From contig CAYFRH010000002.1 of the NCBI GenBank assembly GCA_964345345.1, positions 7,592 to 71,591 on the forward strand: DNA of 64,000 nucleotides. The letters run 5' to 3'. A model generated the notes under the pieces. That model was not told the origin of the DNA. It saw nothing but the letters and a program-made list of their open reading frames with translations, and searched no databases. Each line of letters opens with the position of its first letter. The first letter of the stretch is position 1. The translations under genes and the position numbers were made by a program. Source of the DNA: Oceanipulchritudo sp964345345. Its GTDB lineage: Bacteria > Verrucomicrobiota > Verrucomicrobiia > Opitutales > Oceanipulchritudinaceae. Of this stretch, positions 23,794 to 32,471 are shown one piece after another.

Positions 23794-24519
23794 TCACCGA
23801 AAGGGGACGCTTTCGGGAAATTGCCCGCGCAAAAAGCTTCGGGCGATCATTTCCCCATTGCGAAGGCAGCGCAGGAGCCAGCGCACCTGCACGGAGCGCT
23901 GTTGCGCGGGGGAGAGGCGGAAATCCACGCTCTCCGCGACAAGGCGGCGCCGCAGCTCCTGCAGACAGAGGGCGACACTGACCGACAGATTGAAACTCTG
24001 CGTGAATCCGTACATGGGGATGCGGACCAAAAGGTCGGCGGCTTCGAGGACGCCGGCACCGAGGCCGTCCTCTTCGGTGCCGAAACACAGAGCGAGAGGC
24101 TGGTCGAGGGGGATCTCGGGAAGGGGAACGGCGCTTTCCTGCAGAGAGGTCGCGGCGATCCGGTAGCCCTGCTCTCGGAGGGTCTGCAGGCAGGCGGCGG
24201 AATTATTCCGCCCGGGGACGTCATGGCGATGCAGATCCACCCAGCGGGAAGCTCCCATCGTGACTTCCCGGTTGAGCGTATAGCGGTAGCGGTTTTCCAC
24301 CACGTGAATGTGCTGTACACCGAAGCATTCGCACGAACGCATGGAGGCGCTGGCGTTGTGCGGCTGAAAAACATCCTCCAGAACCACCCGTATCCACTCC
24401 GTCCGCTCCGGGAGAATGGCGCGCATGCGCGCTTGTTTCTCCTCGGTAACGAACTGGAGAAGATGTTCGAGAAGGGCTTGCTCCTTCCCGGGGGAGAGAG
24501 AGAACAGTTCCTCGTTCAA
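23794..24519 (-). CDS. trmH: SpoU-family tRNA/rRNA 2'-O-methyltransferase, TrmH-like
   Basis: A 241-residue SPOUT methyltransferase. The three knot motifs are present: RTEWIRVVLEDVFQPHNASASMRSCECFG (motif 1 with the NxxAxxR arginine), LCFGTEEDGLGAGVLEAAD (motif 2) and RIPMYGFTQSFNLSVSVALCL (motif 3), matching TrmH, which makes Gm18 in tRNA. The start is TTG at 24519, within a TTGA overlap with the glyA stop, so translation is coupled to glyA. The C-terminal helical tail is somewhat longer than usual. Confidence 0.88.
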   Translation of the reverse strand: MNEELFSLSPGKEQALLEHLLQFVTEEKQARMRAILPERTEWIRVVLEDVFQPHNASASMRSCECFGVQHIHVVENRYRYTLNREVTMGASRWVDLHRHDVPGRNNSAACLQTLREQGYRIAATSLQESAVPLPEIPLDQPLALCFGTEEDGLGAGVLEAADLLVRIPMYGFTQSFNLSVSVALCLQELRRRLVAESVDFRLSPAQQRSVQVRWLLRCLRNGEMIARSFLRGQFPESVPFR

Positions 24520-25784
24520 TAGGGAAGCGGATAGGCCGCGCAGAGTTCCCCGGCGATCCGGCCCGCTTCGGCGATGCGCTCCTCATCCTTGATATCGCCA
24601 AGGACGAGATCGATGGCGTCGGCGATGCGGCGGAAGTCCTCCTCATTCATGCCCCGGCTTGTGCACGCGGGGGCACCGAGGCGAATTCCGCTTGTCTGGA
24701 AGGGACTGCGGGTCTCGCCCGGAACCGTGTTGCGGTTAGTGGTAATGTGAGCTTTGTCCAGGGCTACCTGGGCCTGTTTGCCGCTCAGGTCGGGATGGTT
24801 TTGGCGAAGGTCGACGAGAATGAGGTGGTTGTCGGTTCCTCCGCTGGTCAGCTTGTATCCCTTTTCCAGAAAACGCTCAGCCATTGCGGCTATGTTCCGC
24901 CGGACCTGTTGCTGGTATTCCCGGAATTCGGGCTTCATGGCCTCGCGGAAACAGAGGGCTTTGGCCGCCACAACGTGCATCAACGGCCCTCCCTGGCCGC
25001 CCGGGAAAATGGCGGAGTTGAGTTTTTTTGCGTATTTTTCTTTCGCGAGGATCAGTCCTCCCCGGGGACCACGAAGTGTCTTGTGCGTGGTCGTCGTGAC
25101 AAAATCACAGTGCGGGACCGGGCTGGGATGTTCCCCGGCGGCAACAAGGCCGGCGATGTGGGCGATGTCGGCGAGGATGTAGGCGTCGACCTCGCGGGCG
25201 ATTTCCGCCATCCGTTCGAAGTCGATGATGCGAGGGTAGGCGGAGGCGCCCACGGTGATCATTTTCGGCCGTTCCTTCCGGGCCTGTTCCGCGAGGGCGT
25301 CATAGTCGATACGGCCGGAAGTGGCGTCAACGCCGTAGTTGGCGACGGAATACAGCTTGCCGGAAAAATTGACGGGACTACCGTGGGTGAGGTGGCCGCC
25401 GTCGGAAAGATTCATGGTGAGAATTTTATCGCCCGGGTCGAGGAAGGCCGTGTACACCCCGAAGTTGGCCTGGCTACCGGCGTGCGGCTGCACGTTGGCA
25501 TATTCGGCCCCAAAGAGTTCCCTGGCCCGCTCGAGAGCAAGGTTCTCCGCCTTGTCCACCCAGTCGCAGCCGCCATAGTAGCGCTTGCCCGGATAGCCTT
25601 CGGCGTATTTGTTGGTCAGTACACTCCCGGTCAGTTCCATGACTGCGGGCAGGGTAAAGTTTTCGGAGGCGATCAACTCGAGGTGTGATTGCTGGCGTTG
25701 CCGTTCGCCAAGGACGACCTCGTGAAGTTCGGGATCAAGGTCGGCCGTAGCGGCTGGATTCAAGGGATGGATGATTTCAGTCAT
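24516..25784 (-). CDS. glyA: Serine hydroxymethyltransferase
   Basis: PLP enzyme making glycine and 5,10-methylene-THF from serine. The 422-residue protein has LIASENFTLPAVMELTGSVLTNKYAEGYPGKRYYGG split over the dimer interface, HLTHGSPVNFSG, the cofactor lysine in TTTTHKTLRGPRGG, and the C-terminal NTVPGE...TSGIRLGAPACTSRGM. The start at 25784 is fixed by a four-base overlap (25781-25784) with the rpiB stop. It lies in the order LMW phosphatase-rpiB-glyA-trmH. Confidence 0.97.
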   Translation of the reverse strand: MTEIIHPLNPAATADLDPELHEVVLGERQRQQSHLELIASENFTLPAVMELTGSVLTNKYAEGYPGKRYYGGCDWVDKAENLALERARELFGAEYANVQPHAGSQANFGVYTAFLDPGDKILTMNLSDGGHLTHGSPVNFSGKLYSVANYGVDATSGRIDYDALAEQARKERPKMITVGASAYPRIIDFERMAEIAREVDAYILADIAHIAGLVAAGEHPSPVPHCDFVTTTTHKTLRGPRGGLILAKEKYAKKLNSAIFPGGQGGPLMHVVAAKALCFREAMKPEFREYQQQVRRNIAAMAERFLEKGYKLTSGGTDNHLILVDLRQNHPDLSGKQAQVALDKAHITTNRNTVPGETRSPFQTSGIRLGAPACTSRGMNEEDFRRIADAIDLVLGDIKDEERIAEAGRIAGELCAAYPLPY

Positions 25785-26233
25785 ATGGTAGGATTGTGGT
25801 TTTCCCATGCGGAGAACTTGGCGACTCGCCGGGCGTGGCGCCCCTCTTCAAAAGAGGCGGAGAGAAAAGTATCGATCAACTGCGCGGCTTCATGGGGAGT
25901 GGTGTGGAGGCCGCCCATGCAGAGAACGTTGGCGTTGTTATGGCGGCGGCTGAGTCCGGCCTCATCGATGTAGTGGACGAGGGCGGCGCGGATGCCGGGC
26001 TTTTTGTTGGCGGCGATGCTCATGCCAATCCCGGTCGTGCAGCAGAGGATCCCGAGATCGGCTTTTTCCTCGCGGACATCGCGGCAGACGACATCGACAA
26101 AATCGGGATAGTCGACGGAATCGGTAGAGTACGTCCCGTGGTCAAGAGTTTCGTGCTCGGATTCCGCGAGGTGTTGCAGAACAGCTTCCCGCAGGTGGTA
26201 CGCTCCGTGGTCGGCGCCAAGGCTGATTTTCAT
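25781..26233 (-). CDS. rpiB: Ribose-5-phosphate isomerase B
   Basis: Interconverts ribose-5-phosphate and ribulose-5-phosphate. The 150-residue protein shows the RpiB phosphate-binding start ISLGADHGAYHL, VDYPDFV, the CCTTGIGMSIAANKKPGIRAAL loop containing the catalytic Cys-Thr-x-Gly and the HNNANVLCMGG motif. Both ends are fixed by ATGA overlaps: with the phosphatase upstream (26230-26233) and glyA downstream (25781-25784). A long upstream in-frame extension is overlap with the phosphatase and is rejected. Confidence 0.96.
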   Translation of the reverse strand: MKISLGADHGAYHLREAVLQHLAESEHETLDHGTYSTDSVDYPDFVDVVCRDVREEKADLGILCCTTGIGMSIAANKKPGIRAALVHYIDEAGLSRRHNNANVLCMGGLHTTPHEAAQLIDTFLSASFEEGRHARRVAKFSAWENHNPTI

Positions 26234-26718
26234 TTGGAGGAAAAAGTTGTTTTCAGGTTGTGGAGAATACCAGGAACCGCTTCGGCGAGGCTGTCGCGGG
26301 TTTCCAGGTAGAGGCCGAGGGAAGCGCCAAAGGGGTCGGGCACTTCCGTGGAGGCACCTTCCGGAACCCATTCCCGAAAAAGATGCATTGGGTGATTCCA
26401 GTCGGGATAAAGGAGCCGCACTGCTTCGAGGTGGCGACAAGTCATGACAAGGAGAAGGTCCGTGATATCCATGAGTTCCCCGGAAAGGGGCCGACTGCGG
26501 TGATCTGATAAGTCGAGCCCGACTTTTTGCAGCGCGATCACGGCATGACGGGAGGGAGGATCCCCGGGGAAGGCGGATACTCCAGCGGAGTAAACCTTGG
26601 TTTGCGAGAGTGGCTTTTCCTCCGCTTCGAGGGCATGACGAAGGAGTCGCTCGGCCATCGGGCTGCGGCAGATGTTGCCGGAGCATACGACGGTGATGAC
26701 CTGCTGTTGATCTTCCAT
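26230..26718 (-). CDS. Low-molecular-weight phosphatase (YwlE-like)
   Basis: A 162-residue LMW protein phosphatase with the active-site loop C-x5-R (Cys12-Arg18 in VCSGNICRSP) and the general acid in PDPFG (about Asp128). The rest aligns best with Bacillus YwlE, the protein-arginine phosphatase (KVYSAGV, DPFGASLGLYLETRD), and it sits in the same order before rpiB and glyA. However, the residue that gives YwlE arginine specificity (Thr11 in CTGNTCRSP) is Ile here, as in tyrosine phosphatases, so substrate is uncertain. Start at ATG 26718; the in-frame start at 26760 is less likely. Confidence 0.85.
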   Translation of the reverse strand: MEDQQQVITVVCSGNICRSPMAERLLRHALEAEEKPLSQTKVYSAGVSAFPGDPPSRHAVIALQKVGLDLSDHRSRPLSGELMDITDLLLVMTCRHLEAVRLLYPDWNHPMHLFREWVPEGASTEVPDPFGASLGLYLETRDSLAEAVPGILHNLKTTFSSK

Positions 26719-26777
26719 GAGCCAAAGGTTGAACGAAGGCGCGGTGGCGAGCCTTGTCAAGCGCCTGCCCGGCAGGC

Positions 26778-27320
26778 TCAGGAGGTCCCGCGCTCGTCCT
26801 CGTCCGCAAAGGACTCCTGGGCGGAGCTTTGGGACTCCGGGGTGCGCTCATGGTCTTCTTCGAAAGGATCTTCGTCCCGGGCGAGGTTGCCGGTGGGAAT
26901 GGCGGCCATGGAGTCGCCGACGATGCGCGTCACCTTGATATGGATGGGATCGATTGGGGCCATTCCGAATTGTTCGGAGACAGTGGACCGAATCCGCTGC
27001 TTGATCTGGTTTTCGACCTCGCGAAGGGGGTGGCTGGCGCGCAGGTGCAAAGCCACCCGTACGCCGATGCCGCGCCGGTGGCGGAAGTGGCGGCAGCTTG
27101 CCCGCTCGACACCTTCAACGCTGTTAACAGCGTTGCGCATGACGGTGCGCAGGGTCTTGGGGGCGACCTCAATGGCCCCGTCCCGAGACTCGAAGGCGGG
27201 GATGCAACTCCGCCAGCGCCTTAAAAAGACAAGGACAAGAAGAAGAAGGAGAAGGAGGGCGGCGCCAACCGCTCCATAGAGGTAGGGAGGCGTGGTCAGG
27301 TAATGGAGGGAGGCGGGCAC
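26778..27320 (-). CDS. AmaP-like alkaline-shock membrane-anchor protein
   Basis: A 180-residue protein with one N-terminal membrane segment (about residues 12-34, rich in Leu) and a soluble domain whose IEVAPKTLRTVMRNAVNSVEGVERA / GIGVRVALHLRASHPLREVENQIKQRIRSTV pattern is a degenerate Asp23 fold, followed by an acidic tail. AmaP anchors Asp23 at the membrane in Staphylococcus. Its position directly after the Asp23 gene (18 bases) supports the pairing. Function in a Gram-negative bacterium is unknown. Confidence 0.7.
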   Translation of the reverse strand: MPASLHYLTTPPYLYGAVGAALLLLLLLVLVFLRRWRSCIPAFESRDGAIEVAPKTLRTVMRNAVNSVEGVERASCRHFRHRRGIGVRVALHLRASHPLREVENQIKQRIRSTVSEQFGMAPIDPIHIKVTRIVGDSMAAIPTGNLARDEDPFEEDHERTPESQSSAQESFADEDERGTS

Positions 27321-27338
27321 GACAGGAAAGGAAAGGAG

Positions 27339-27758
27339 TTACTCGTTGGATGGCGGGGCCTCGCGGTGTACCCCGTCGACGATGACATCGACCCGGGCCA
27401 CTTCCTTGTTGGTCATGTTTTCGACCTGTTCGCGAACGGCCACCTGGACGTTCTGGGCTACTTTGGCCAGCTGCACACCGAAGGTAAGAATCAACTTCAC
27501 ATTGACGCGATAGGCTCCTTCCCCGGTTTCGGAGATCGTCACGGCGGAGCCGCTTTCGCGGCGGGAGCCGAACAGCCCGGCGAGATCGTCCTTAATGCCG
27601 CCACTGGCAAGACCGGCCACGCCGGTTACTTCCCTTGCAGCCATGGCGACGATATTGGCGACGACTTCGTTGTTGATGCTGATACTGCCAAAGCCGGAGT
27701 CTTCGGCGAGGGTTTCGAGCTGATCGGACGGTTCCTGAGAATAAGGTTGTTCAGCCAT
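27339..27758 (-). CDS. Asp23/Gls24 (YqhY-like) envelope-stress protein
   Basis: A 139-residue Asp23-family protein: SISINNEVVANIVAMAAREVTGVAGLA at the front, VTISETGEGAYRVNVKLILTFGVQLAKVAQNVQVAVREQVENMT in the centre and RVDVIVDGVH at the end are the family core. In Bacillus its counterpart YqhY is encoded right after accBC and affects acetyl-CoA carboxylase activity; the same order accB-accC-asp23 is seen here, 24 bases after accC. A role in balancing fatty acid supply is therefore a reasonable inference. Confidence 0.88.
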   Translation of the reverse strand: MAEQPYSQEPSDQLETLAEDSGFGSISINNEVVANIVAMAAREVTGVAGLASGGIKDDLAGLFGSRRESGSAVTISETGEGAYRVNVKLILTFGVQLAKVAQNVQVAVREQVENMTNKEVARVDVIVDGVHREAPPSNE

Positions 27759-27782
27759 AGCGGAAGAGAAGTGAATTTTGTA

Positions 27783-29162
27783 TTACTGATGGGCGGGCGG
27801 TTCGAAAAGACTTTTTGGTGTCCGCTGGAGAAATTCTTCGATGAAGCGGGTGGTGAAGCGGCCCCGCACGAATTCGGGATCGTTGATGATGGAGCGGGTG
27901 AAGGAGATATTGGTAAAAATACCGCGGATGAGGTATTCGCGCAGGGCGCGGTCCATACGGGCGATGGCGATCTCCCTGTTCGTCCCCACGCTAATAACCT
28001 TCGCGATCATACTGTCGTAAAATTTGGGCACGGTGTACCCCCCATACACATGGCTGTCGACGCGGATACCATGTCCGCCAGGAGGAAAGTAGAGGCTGAT
28101 CTCCCCTGGCGAGGGAGCGAAATTCATGCCCGGATTTTCCGCGCAGACGCGGCATTCGATGGCGTGTTTGCGGATCTCCACCTCATCCTGTCTTAAGGAA
28201 AGGGGGGCGCCGTCGGCGATGCGGAATTGTTCCTTGATCAAGTCGATGCCGGTGACTTCCTCGGTGACGGGATGCTCCACCTGAATCCGCGTGTTCATTT
28301 CGATGAAAAAGAAATTCCGGTGGCGATCGACGAGAAACTCAACCGTCCCGGCATTGCGGTACTGGCAGGCTTCGGCGGCCTTTATGGCGGCCCGACCCAT
28401 TTCCTCGCGCAATTCCGGGGTCATGAAGGGCGAAGGCGATTCTTCGATGACCTTCTGGTGCCGGCGCTGGATAGAACAGTCGCGTTCGCCGAGATGGATG
28501 ATTCTGCCTTCCTCGTCGGCGAGGACCTGGAATTCGATGTGTCGCGGTTCCTCGATAAATTTCTCGATATAGACGCTGGCGTTGCCAAAGGCTTTCTCGG
28601 CCTCGGCGGCAGCGGCCGCGAATTCCTTTTGCAGGGACATCGGATTATGGGCTAAACGCATGCCGCGACCCCCGCCGCCGGCGACGGCTTTCACGATGAC
28701 GGGAAAACCGATTTCCTCGGCGATCCGATTGGCTTCCTGCGGATCGGCGACTGCTCCCTTGCTCCCCGGAACGGTGGGAACGCCCACCGCGCGCACCGTC
28801 TCGCGGGCGGTGGCTTTATCGCCCATACGCCGGATGCTTTCGGAGCGCGGGCCGATAAACTTGATCCGGCATTCCTCGCATTGCTCGGCGAAGGCAGGAT
28901 CCTCGGAAAGAAATCCATAGCCCGGGTGGATGGCGTCCACATCCGCGATCTCCGCTGCGGCGATAATGCGCTCGGCGCGGAGGTAGGATTCCGAACTGGG
29001 CGCCGGGCCGATGCAGATGGCGGCATCGGCAAGCTGGACATGGAGCGACTGTTCATCGGCTTCGGAGTAGACGGCAATGGTTTCGATGCCGAGTTCCCGG
29101 CAGGCGCGGATGATGCGCAGGGCAATTTCGCCTCGGTTGGCGATCAGGATCTTTTTAAACAT
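27783..29162 (-). CDS. accC: Acetyl-CoA carboxylase, biotin carboxylase subunit
   Basis: ATP-grasp enzyme that carboxylates biotin on AccB, first committed step of fatty acid synthesis. The 459 residues show the N-terminal KILIANRGEIALRIIRACRELGI, the glycine-rich AVAGGGGRGMRLAH, the FIEEPRHIEFQVLAD and RDCSIQRRHQKVIEESPSP segments, the metal-binding EMNTRIQVEHPVTEEVTG and the C-terminal EYLIRGIFTNI. It follows accB after 17 bases. Confidence 0.97.
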   Translation of the reverse strand: MFKKILIANRGEIALRIIRACRELGIETIAVYSEADEQSLHVQLADAAICIGPAPSSESYLRAERIIAAAEIADVDAIHPGYGFLSEDPAFAEQCEECRIKFIGPRSESIRRMGDKATARETVRAVGVPTVPGSKGAVADPQEANRIAEEIGFPVIVKAVAGGGGRGMRLAHNPMSLQKEFAAAAAEAEKAFGNASVYIEKFIEEPRHIEFQVLADEEGRIIHLGERDCSIQRRHQKVIEESPSPFMTPELREEMGRAAIKAAEACQYRNAGTVEFLVDRHRNFFFIEMNTRIQVEHPVTEEVTGIDLIKEQFRIADGAPLSLRQDEVEIRKHAIECRVCAENPGMNFAPSPGEISLYFPPGGHGIRVDSHVYGGYTVPKFYDSMIAKVISVGTNREIAIARMDRALREYLIRGIFTNISFTRSIINDPEFVRGRFTTRFIEEFLQRTPKSLFEPPAHQ

Positions 29163-29179
29163 GCTAAAATCCGCGGAAC

Positions 29180-29614
29180 TTAGCGGAGGCGGAAGAGCGG
29201 CTGGCCGTACTCGACGTTATCGCCGTTTTGGGCTAGAATCTCGGTTATCGTCCCTTTCTGTTCGGCCTTAATCTCGTTCATTACTTTCATTGCTTCGAGG
29301 ATACAGACGACGGTGTCTTCGGTGACCACGTCGCCCATCTTCACAAACGGGGGACTTTCCGGGGAGGGCGCAGCGTAAAAGGTCCCCACCATGGGGGACG
29401 TGACGAGCGTGCCCTCGTCGGCAGGCCCGGTTTCAACGGGGGGGCTGGTTTCGGTCGCGGGAACGGCTGGGGGGGGAGCGGGGTCAACTGCCGTGGGCGG
29501 CGCAGTGGGCTGGCGGTGCAGGGATAGCTTGAGGTCCCCCTCCTCAAGATGGAACTCCGTCAATTCCGCGCGTTTCATGATGTCCGCGATTTGCCTGATC
29601 TTCTTAATATCCAA
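29180..29614 (-). CDS. accB: Acetyl-CoA carboxylase, biotin carboxyl carrier protein
   Basis: A 144-residue carrier whose C-terminal domain contains the biotinylation motif EAMKVMNEI (the lysine accepts biotin), preceded by TSPMVGTFYAAPSPESPPFVKMGD and a Pro/Thr/Ala-rich flexible linker (about residues 38-65). The N-terminus MDIKKIRQIADIMKRAEL is typical. The start is a TTG at 29614, unusually backed by one of the few strong Shine-Dalgarno sequences in this window, and it is the first gene of the long leftward operon ending at trmH. Confidence 0.96.
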   Translation of the reverse strand: MDIKKIRQIADIMKRAELTEFHLEEGDLKLSLHRQPTAPPTAVDPAPPPAVPATETSPPVETGPADEGTLVTSPMVGTFYAAPSPESPPFVKMGDVVTEDTVVCILEAMKVMNEIKAEQKGTITEILAQNGDNVEYGQPLFRLR

Positions 29615-29623
29615 AACGTTTTT

Positions 29624-29631
29624 CCTCCTTT
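29624..29631 (-). promoter_or_regulatory. Strong Shine-Dalgarno of accB (TTG start)
   Basis: On the transcribed strand AAAGGAGG lies 9 bases before the TTG at 29614. Most starts in the window lack such a motif, so this supports the TTG and suggests accB is translated efficiently despite its weak start codon. Confidence 0.8.
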
Positions 29632-29650
29632 ATTTCCATGAATTTGAAGA

Positions 29651-29680
29651 ATTGTGGAGAGAGAGCGAGCTGGTCGGCAA
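29651..29680 (-). promoter_or_regulatory. Candidate accB promoter
   Basis: Reading leftward, TTGCCG (29675-29680) and CACAAT (29651-29656), 18 bases apart, each match four of six sigma-70 positions in the 96-base gap between the AsmA-like gene and accB. The gap is large enough to separate two transcripts. Weak evidence. Confidence 0.35.
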
Positions 29681-29710
29681 TGGAAAAGCGAGGCGGTCCG
29701 TCATGCTCCT

Positions 29711-32461
29711 TCAAGGCTGGAAAATGCGACTCCGCAGCCATTGCAGGGGTTCCAGCTGCAGGCTCCACCTGGGGTCGCGGAGCGGACCGGTGACTTCAAA
29801 GGCGATGCGGTTACTGACGGGGGCGAGGAGGCGCTGTACCAAGCCTTCGAAAAGAAGGGCCGAACCGGACAGGGCGAGGGTGCGCGAGGCAAGGTCGGCA
29901 TCGCCGTCGATGCGAAGGTGTAGAACGGGGCCGCTGATGACAAAGTGGTCGAAATGAAGGAATGGGTCCTGCCAGCGCCAATCGACGGAGGCGGTCTCGA
30001 GGTCGAGGCTGCTGAAACCGAGACCGAGATCCTGCAGCAAGGCGGAGAAGCCGCCGAAGAGATGGACGCTGCCGAGGCGGGCCTCGCGGATGTGCAGCCA
30101 GCCTTGACCGCTCCCCACATCGCTGTCGGGTAGCTCAAGGCGAAAGCCGGTGTCGAGGCGTCCGCCGCTTCCTTCTTTTAGCAAGGAGTCTGCCGCGAGG
30201 TTCCAATCGGGAAAGAGATTGTCCAGTTGGTCGAGAGTGTCTCCGAGGTCGGCGTCCAGCAACTGCAGGTCCAACCGGCGCGGTCGCAAGGTTCCGGAAT
30301 CCGCCTTTCGCGTGAAGGCGAGATCGCCCGTGAGAACGCCCTCGGAAAAGCGCGCGGAGAGGTTTTCAAAAAGAATTCGTGAGCCCTCGACGCGGGCCTT
30401 GAAGGTGGTATGAGAGAAGGAAAGGTCGGCAATTTGAAAGGAACCGCGGGGCGCGTCGACTCGGAGGCGCAGCTTTGGGCCGGGTTTTTCCTTCCGCTGC
30501 CCGTTTTTGGACGGATGCCACAACCAGCCTTCCATCTCCAGTAGCGGAGGCTGCGTAAAGCGGCAGACGGAAAGGGCGGAAATCCCGCTGAGGCGGATGG
30601 CCCGCGGGAAAGCGACGTTGCTGCGGAGCCGGATCCGCATGGGTCGAAGTCGGTCGGACGGATTATGGATGCGCCACGCCAGAGCACCGGTGATCTTGCC
30701 ATCGGAAAATGTTGCTTCGAGGTAATGAAGGAAGGTCCAATTCTCGTTGCTGCGAATCTCGAGCTGCAAATCCGGAACGGGGACGTTGTTGTAGCGTGCT
30801 TCCTCCGCCTTGACATCGACGCTGGAACGGATGGATCGGGACTTGCGGGCATTTCCCCAGACCATGACCCGGGCGTCCGCAGGGCGCGTCGGGCGGATGG
30901 AGGTAAAAATATCCTGCCACCACTTTCCGAGGATCGGGTCGAGGCTGGCTGGAAGAAGGCGGCCTTTCGCTTTCAGAACAAAGCGGGAATCCCGCAGGTT
31001 GTGCTGGTAGGAACCGGAGGCCGTTTCGCCGGAGGGACGGGACATCCGGACGGAGGGCAGGCGCAGGTTGTCAGTGGACAGGTCGAGGCGCGCTGTGAAA
31101 TCGGTGCGGGCAAAAGAGGGGGAACGCAGGCCATCGATCCGGCAGCCTCCCTGAAGACGGGGGGCGGAAGGAAAGAAGGAGCCGGAAAAGGAGAGGCCAT
31201 CGGCGGTGCCTTGATGGAGGAACTCCGGCAGGAAAGGAAGTCCGAGAAGGTAGCGGGGCCGGTCCCCGGATACCTCAAACCGCAGGGCCAGCTTTTGGGG
31301 AAGGAGGAAGTCGGTCAGGGGTCCACTCCCGTAAAGTGCCCTGGCGAGGTCTTCCAGGTCGGGTCGCCATGAGGTGGCAAGGAATAGGCCGTGTCCGCTT
31401 CCGCGGAGGCGAAGGAAAGGCGCTTTGTCGGCGAGGTTCCATTCCATCCCGACGGCAAGGGACCTCTCCTTTTCCTCTCCCGTCTCCGTGCCGACCCACT
31501 GCGAGTGAATCCGCTCCGGTCCCGAGACGTTCTCGGAAAGGGAAGTGGCCGGCCCTTCGCTGGAAACCTGGAAACGGGCGGTGCGGGGAAGGGGAAGAAA
31601 GTTCGCCCACCCCGGCAAAGAGAGGGTCAAATCGGCCTCTCCCCGGGCCCGGAGATCGGTGAGGGTGATTTCTTCCTCCTTTATCCGGACGCGGCCCTGC
31701 AAATCCATCTCGCGCAGGCGGCCGCCGGGAACAGGAAGGGAACGCAGGAAGGAGCGGATGGCAAAGGATTGCCCGCCTTCCACGGGCGAATCCCATTTGA
31801 CCCGGAGGAGGGCGGTATCCTCAAGGGGTAGTTGGTAAATTGATTGCCAGAAAGTCCCGACTATACGGGGCAGGCTTTCGGAGAACGTCTCCGGACTTTC
31901 CCCGCGACTCTTTGGGAGTTTTCCTTCCCCGTCGAGAGAGAGGACCAGCTCGTCCACCTCCGCATACAGGTTTTCCACGCGCAGTTTTCCGCCTCCGGAG
32001 AAACCGAGGCGGGCATGATGGAGGCGGAGCGGTTCCTCCGCGACTCCCGAGGGAGAGAGGGCGGGTGGGGGAAACAAGCGCCCGTCAAAGAAGGTAAGGG
32101 AACGCAGGGCCGGGCTTCCAGGGAGGAGAAACCGCGGCAGGGAAAAGTCGAGATGGAAGGCCGCCGCTTCGAAAACCGCATCGTCGCTTCCCCGCTGCTG
32201 GACTTTCAGATCCTTGAAGAGGAGACCGCCGCGGAGGTCGACCTGGGCGGCGGACCAGGAGAGCTGAAAATCCTCCGGGGCGACCTGCTGCACGGCGGCC
32301 CGCAGGACCTCCTCGGGAAGAGGAACGACGCGTTGCAACTGGTTGAGGACAGTCAATCCCACCTGCAGGCAGGCAAGGGCCGCGAGGAGCAGGTTCAGGC
32401 TTTGGCAGCCCCCGCGGGCACACTGCCGCAGCAATCCTGTCATGGAGCTGGTGAAGGACAT
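29711..32461 (-). CDS. Large AsmA-like (DUF3971/YhdP-type) envelope protein
   Basis: A 916-residue protein with one N-terminal hydrophobic segment (about residues 18-35, LNLLLAALACLQVGLTVL) and then a long periplasmic-type part of repeated beta strands. Features such as LQVAPEDFQLSWSAAQVDLRGGLLFKDLKV near the start, repeated GxLxxG strand patterns and the C-terminal FRLELPDSDVGSGQGWLHIREARLGSVHLFGGFSALLQDLG and ALLFEGLVQRLLAPVSNRIAFEVTGPLRDPRWSLQL stretches (in fragments) are those of AsmA-like proteins now regarded as bridge-like phospholipid transporters to the outer membrane. The ATG at 32461 lies 10 bases after the DUF4340 gene stop; a longer frame to 32653 is overlap and rejected. It ends the Gld-type exporter operon. 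Confidence 0.75.
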   Translation of the reverse strand: MSFTSSMTGLLRQCARGGCQSLNLLLAALACLQVGLTVLNQLQRVVPLPEEVLRAAVQQVAPEDFQLSWSAAQVDLRGGLLFKDLKVQQRGSDDAVFEAAAFHLDFSLPRFLLPGSPALRSLTFFDGRLFPPPALSPSGVAEEPLRLHHARLGFSGGGKLRVENLYAEVDELVLSLDGEGKLPKSRGESPETFSESLPRIVGTFWQSIYQLPLEDTALLRVKWDSPVEGGQSFAIRSFLRSLPVPGGRLREMDLQGRVRIKEEEITLTDLRARGEADLTLSLPGWANFLPLPRTARFQVSSEGPATSLSENVSGPERIHSQWVGTETGEEKERSLAVGMEWNLADKAPFLRLRGSGHGLFLATSWRPDLEDLARALYGSGPLTDFLLPQKLALRFEVSGDRPRYLLGLPFLPEFLHQGTADGLSFSGSFFPSAPRLQGGCRIDGLRSPSFARTDFTARLDLSTDNLRLPSVRMSRPSGETASGSYQHNLRDSRFVLKAKGRLLPASLDPILGKWWQDIFTSIRPTRPADARVMVWGNARKSRSIRSSVDVKAEEARYNNVPVPDLQLEIRSNENWTFLHYLEATFSDGKITGALAWRIHNPSDRLRPMRIRLRSNVAFPRAIRLSGISALSVCRFTQPPLLEMEGWLWHPSKNGQRKEKPGPKLRLRVDAPRGSFQIADLSFSHTTFKARVEGSRILFENLSARFSEGVLTGDLAFTRKADSGTLRPRRLDLQLLDADLGDTLDQLDNLFPDWNLAADSLLKEGSGGRLDTGFRLELPDSDVGSGQGWLHIREARLGSVHLFGGFSALLQDLGLGFSSLDLETASVDWRWQDPFLHFDHFVISGPVLHLRIDGDADLASRTLALSGSALLFEGLVQRLLAPVSNRIAFEVTGPLRDPRWSLQLEPLQWLRSRIFQP

Positions 32462-32471
32462 TGCGGGCTTC

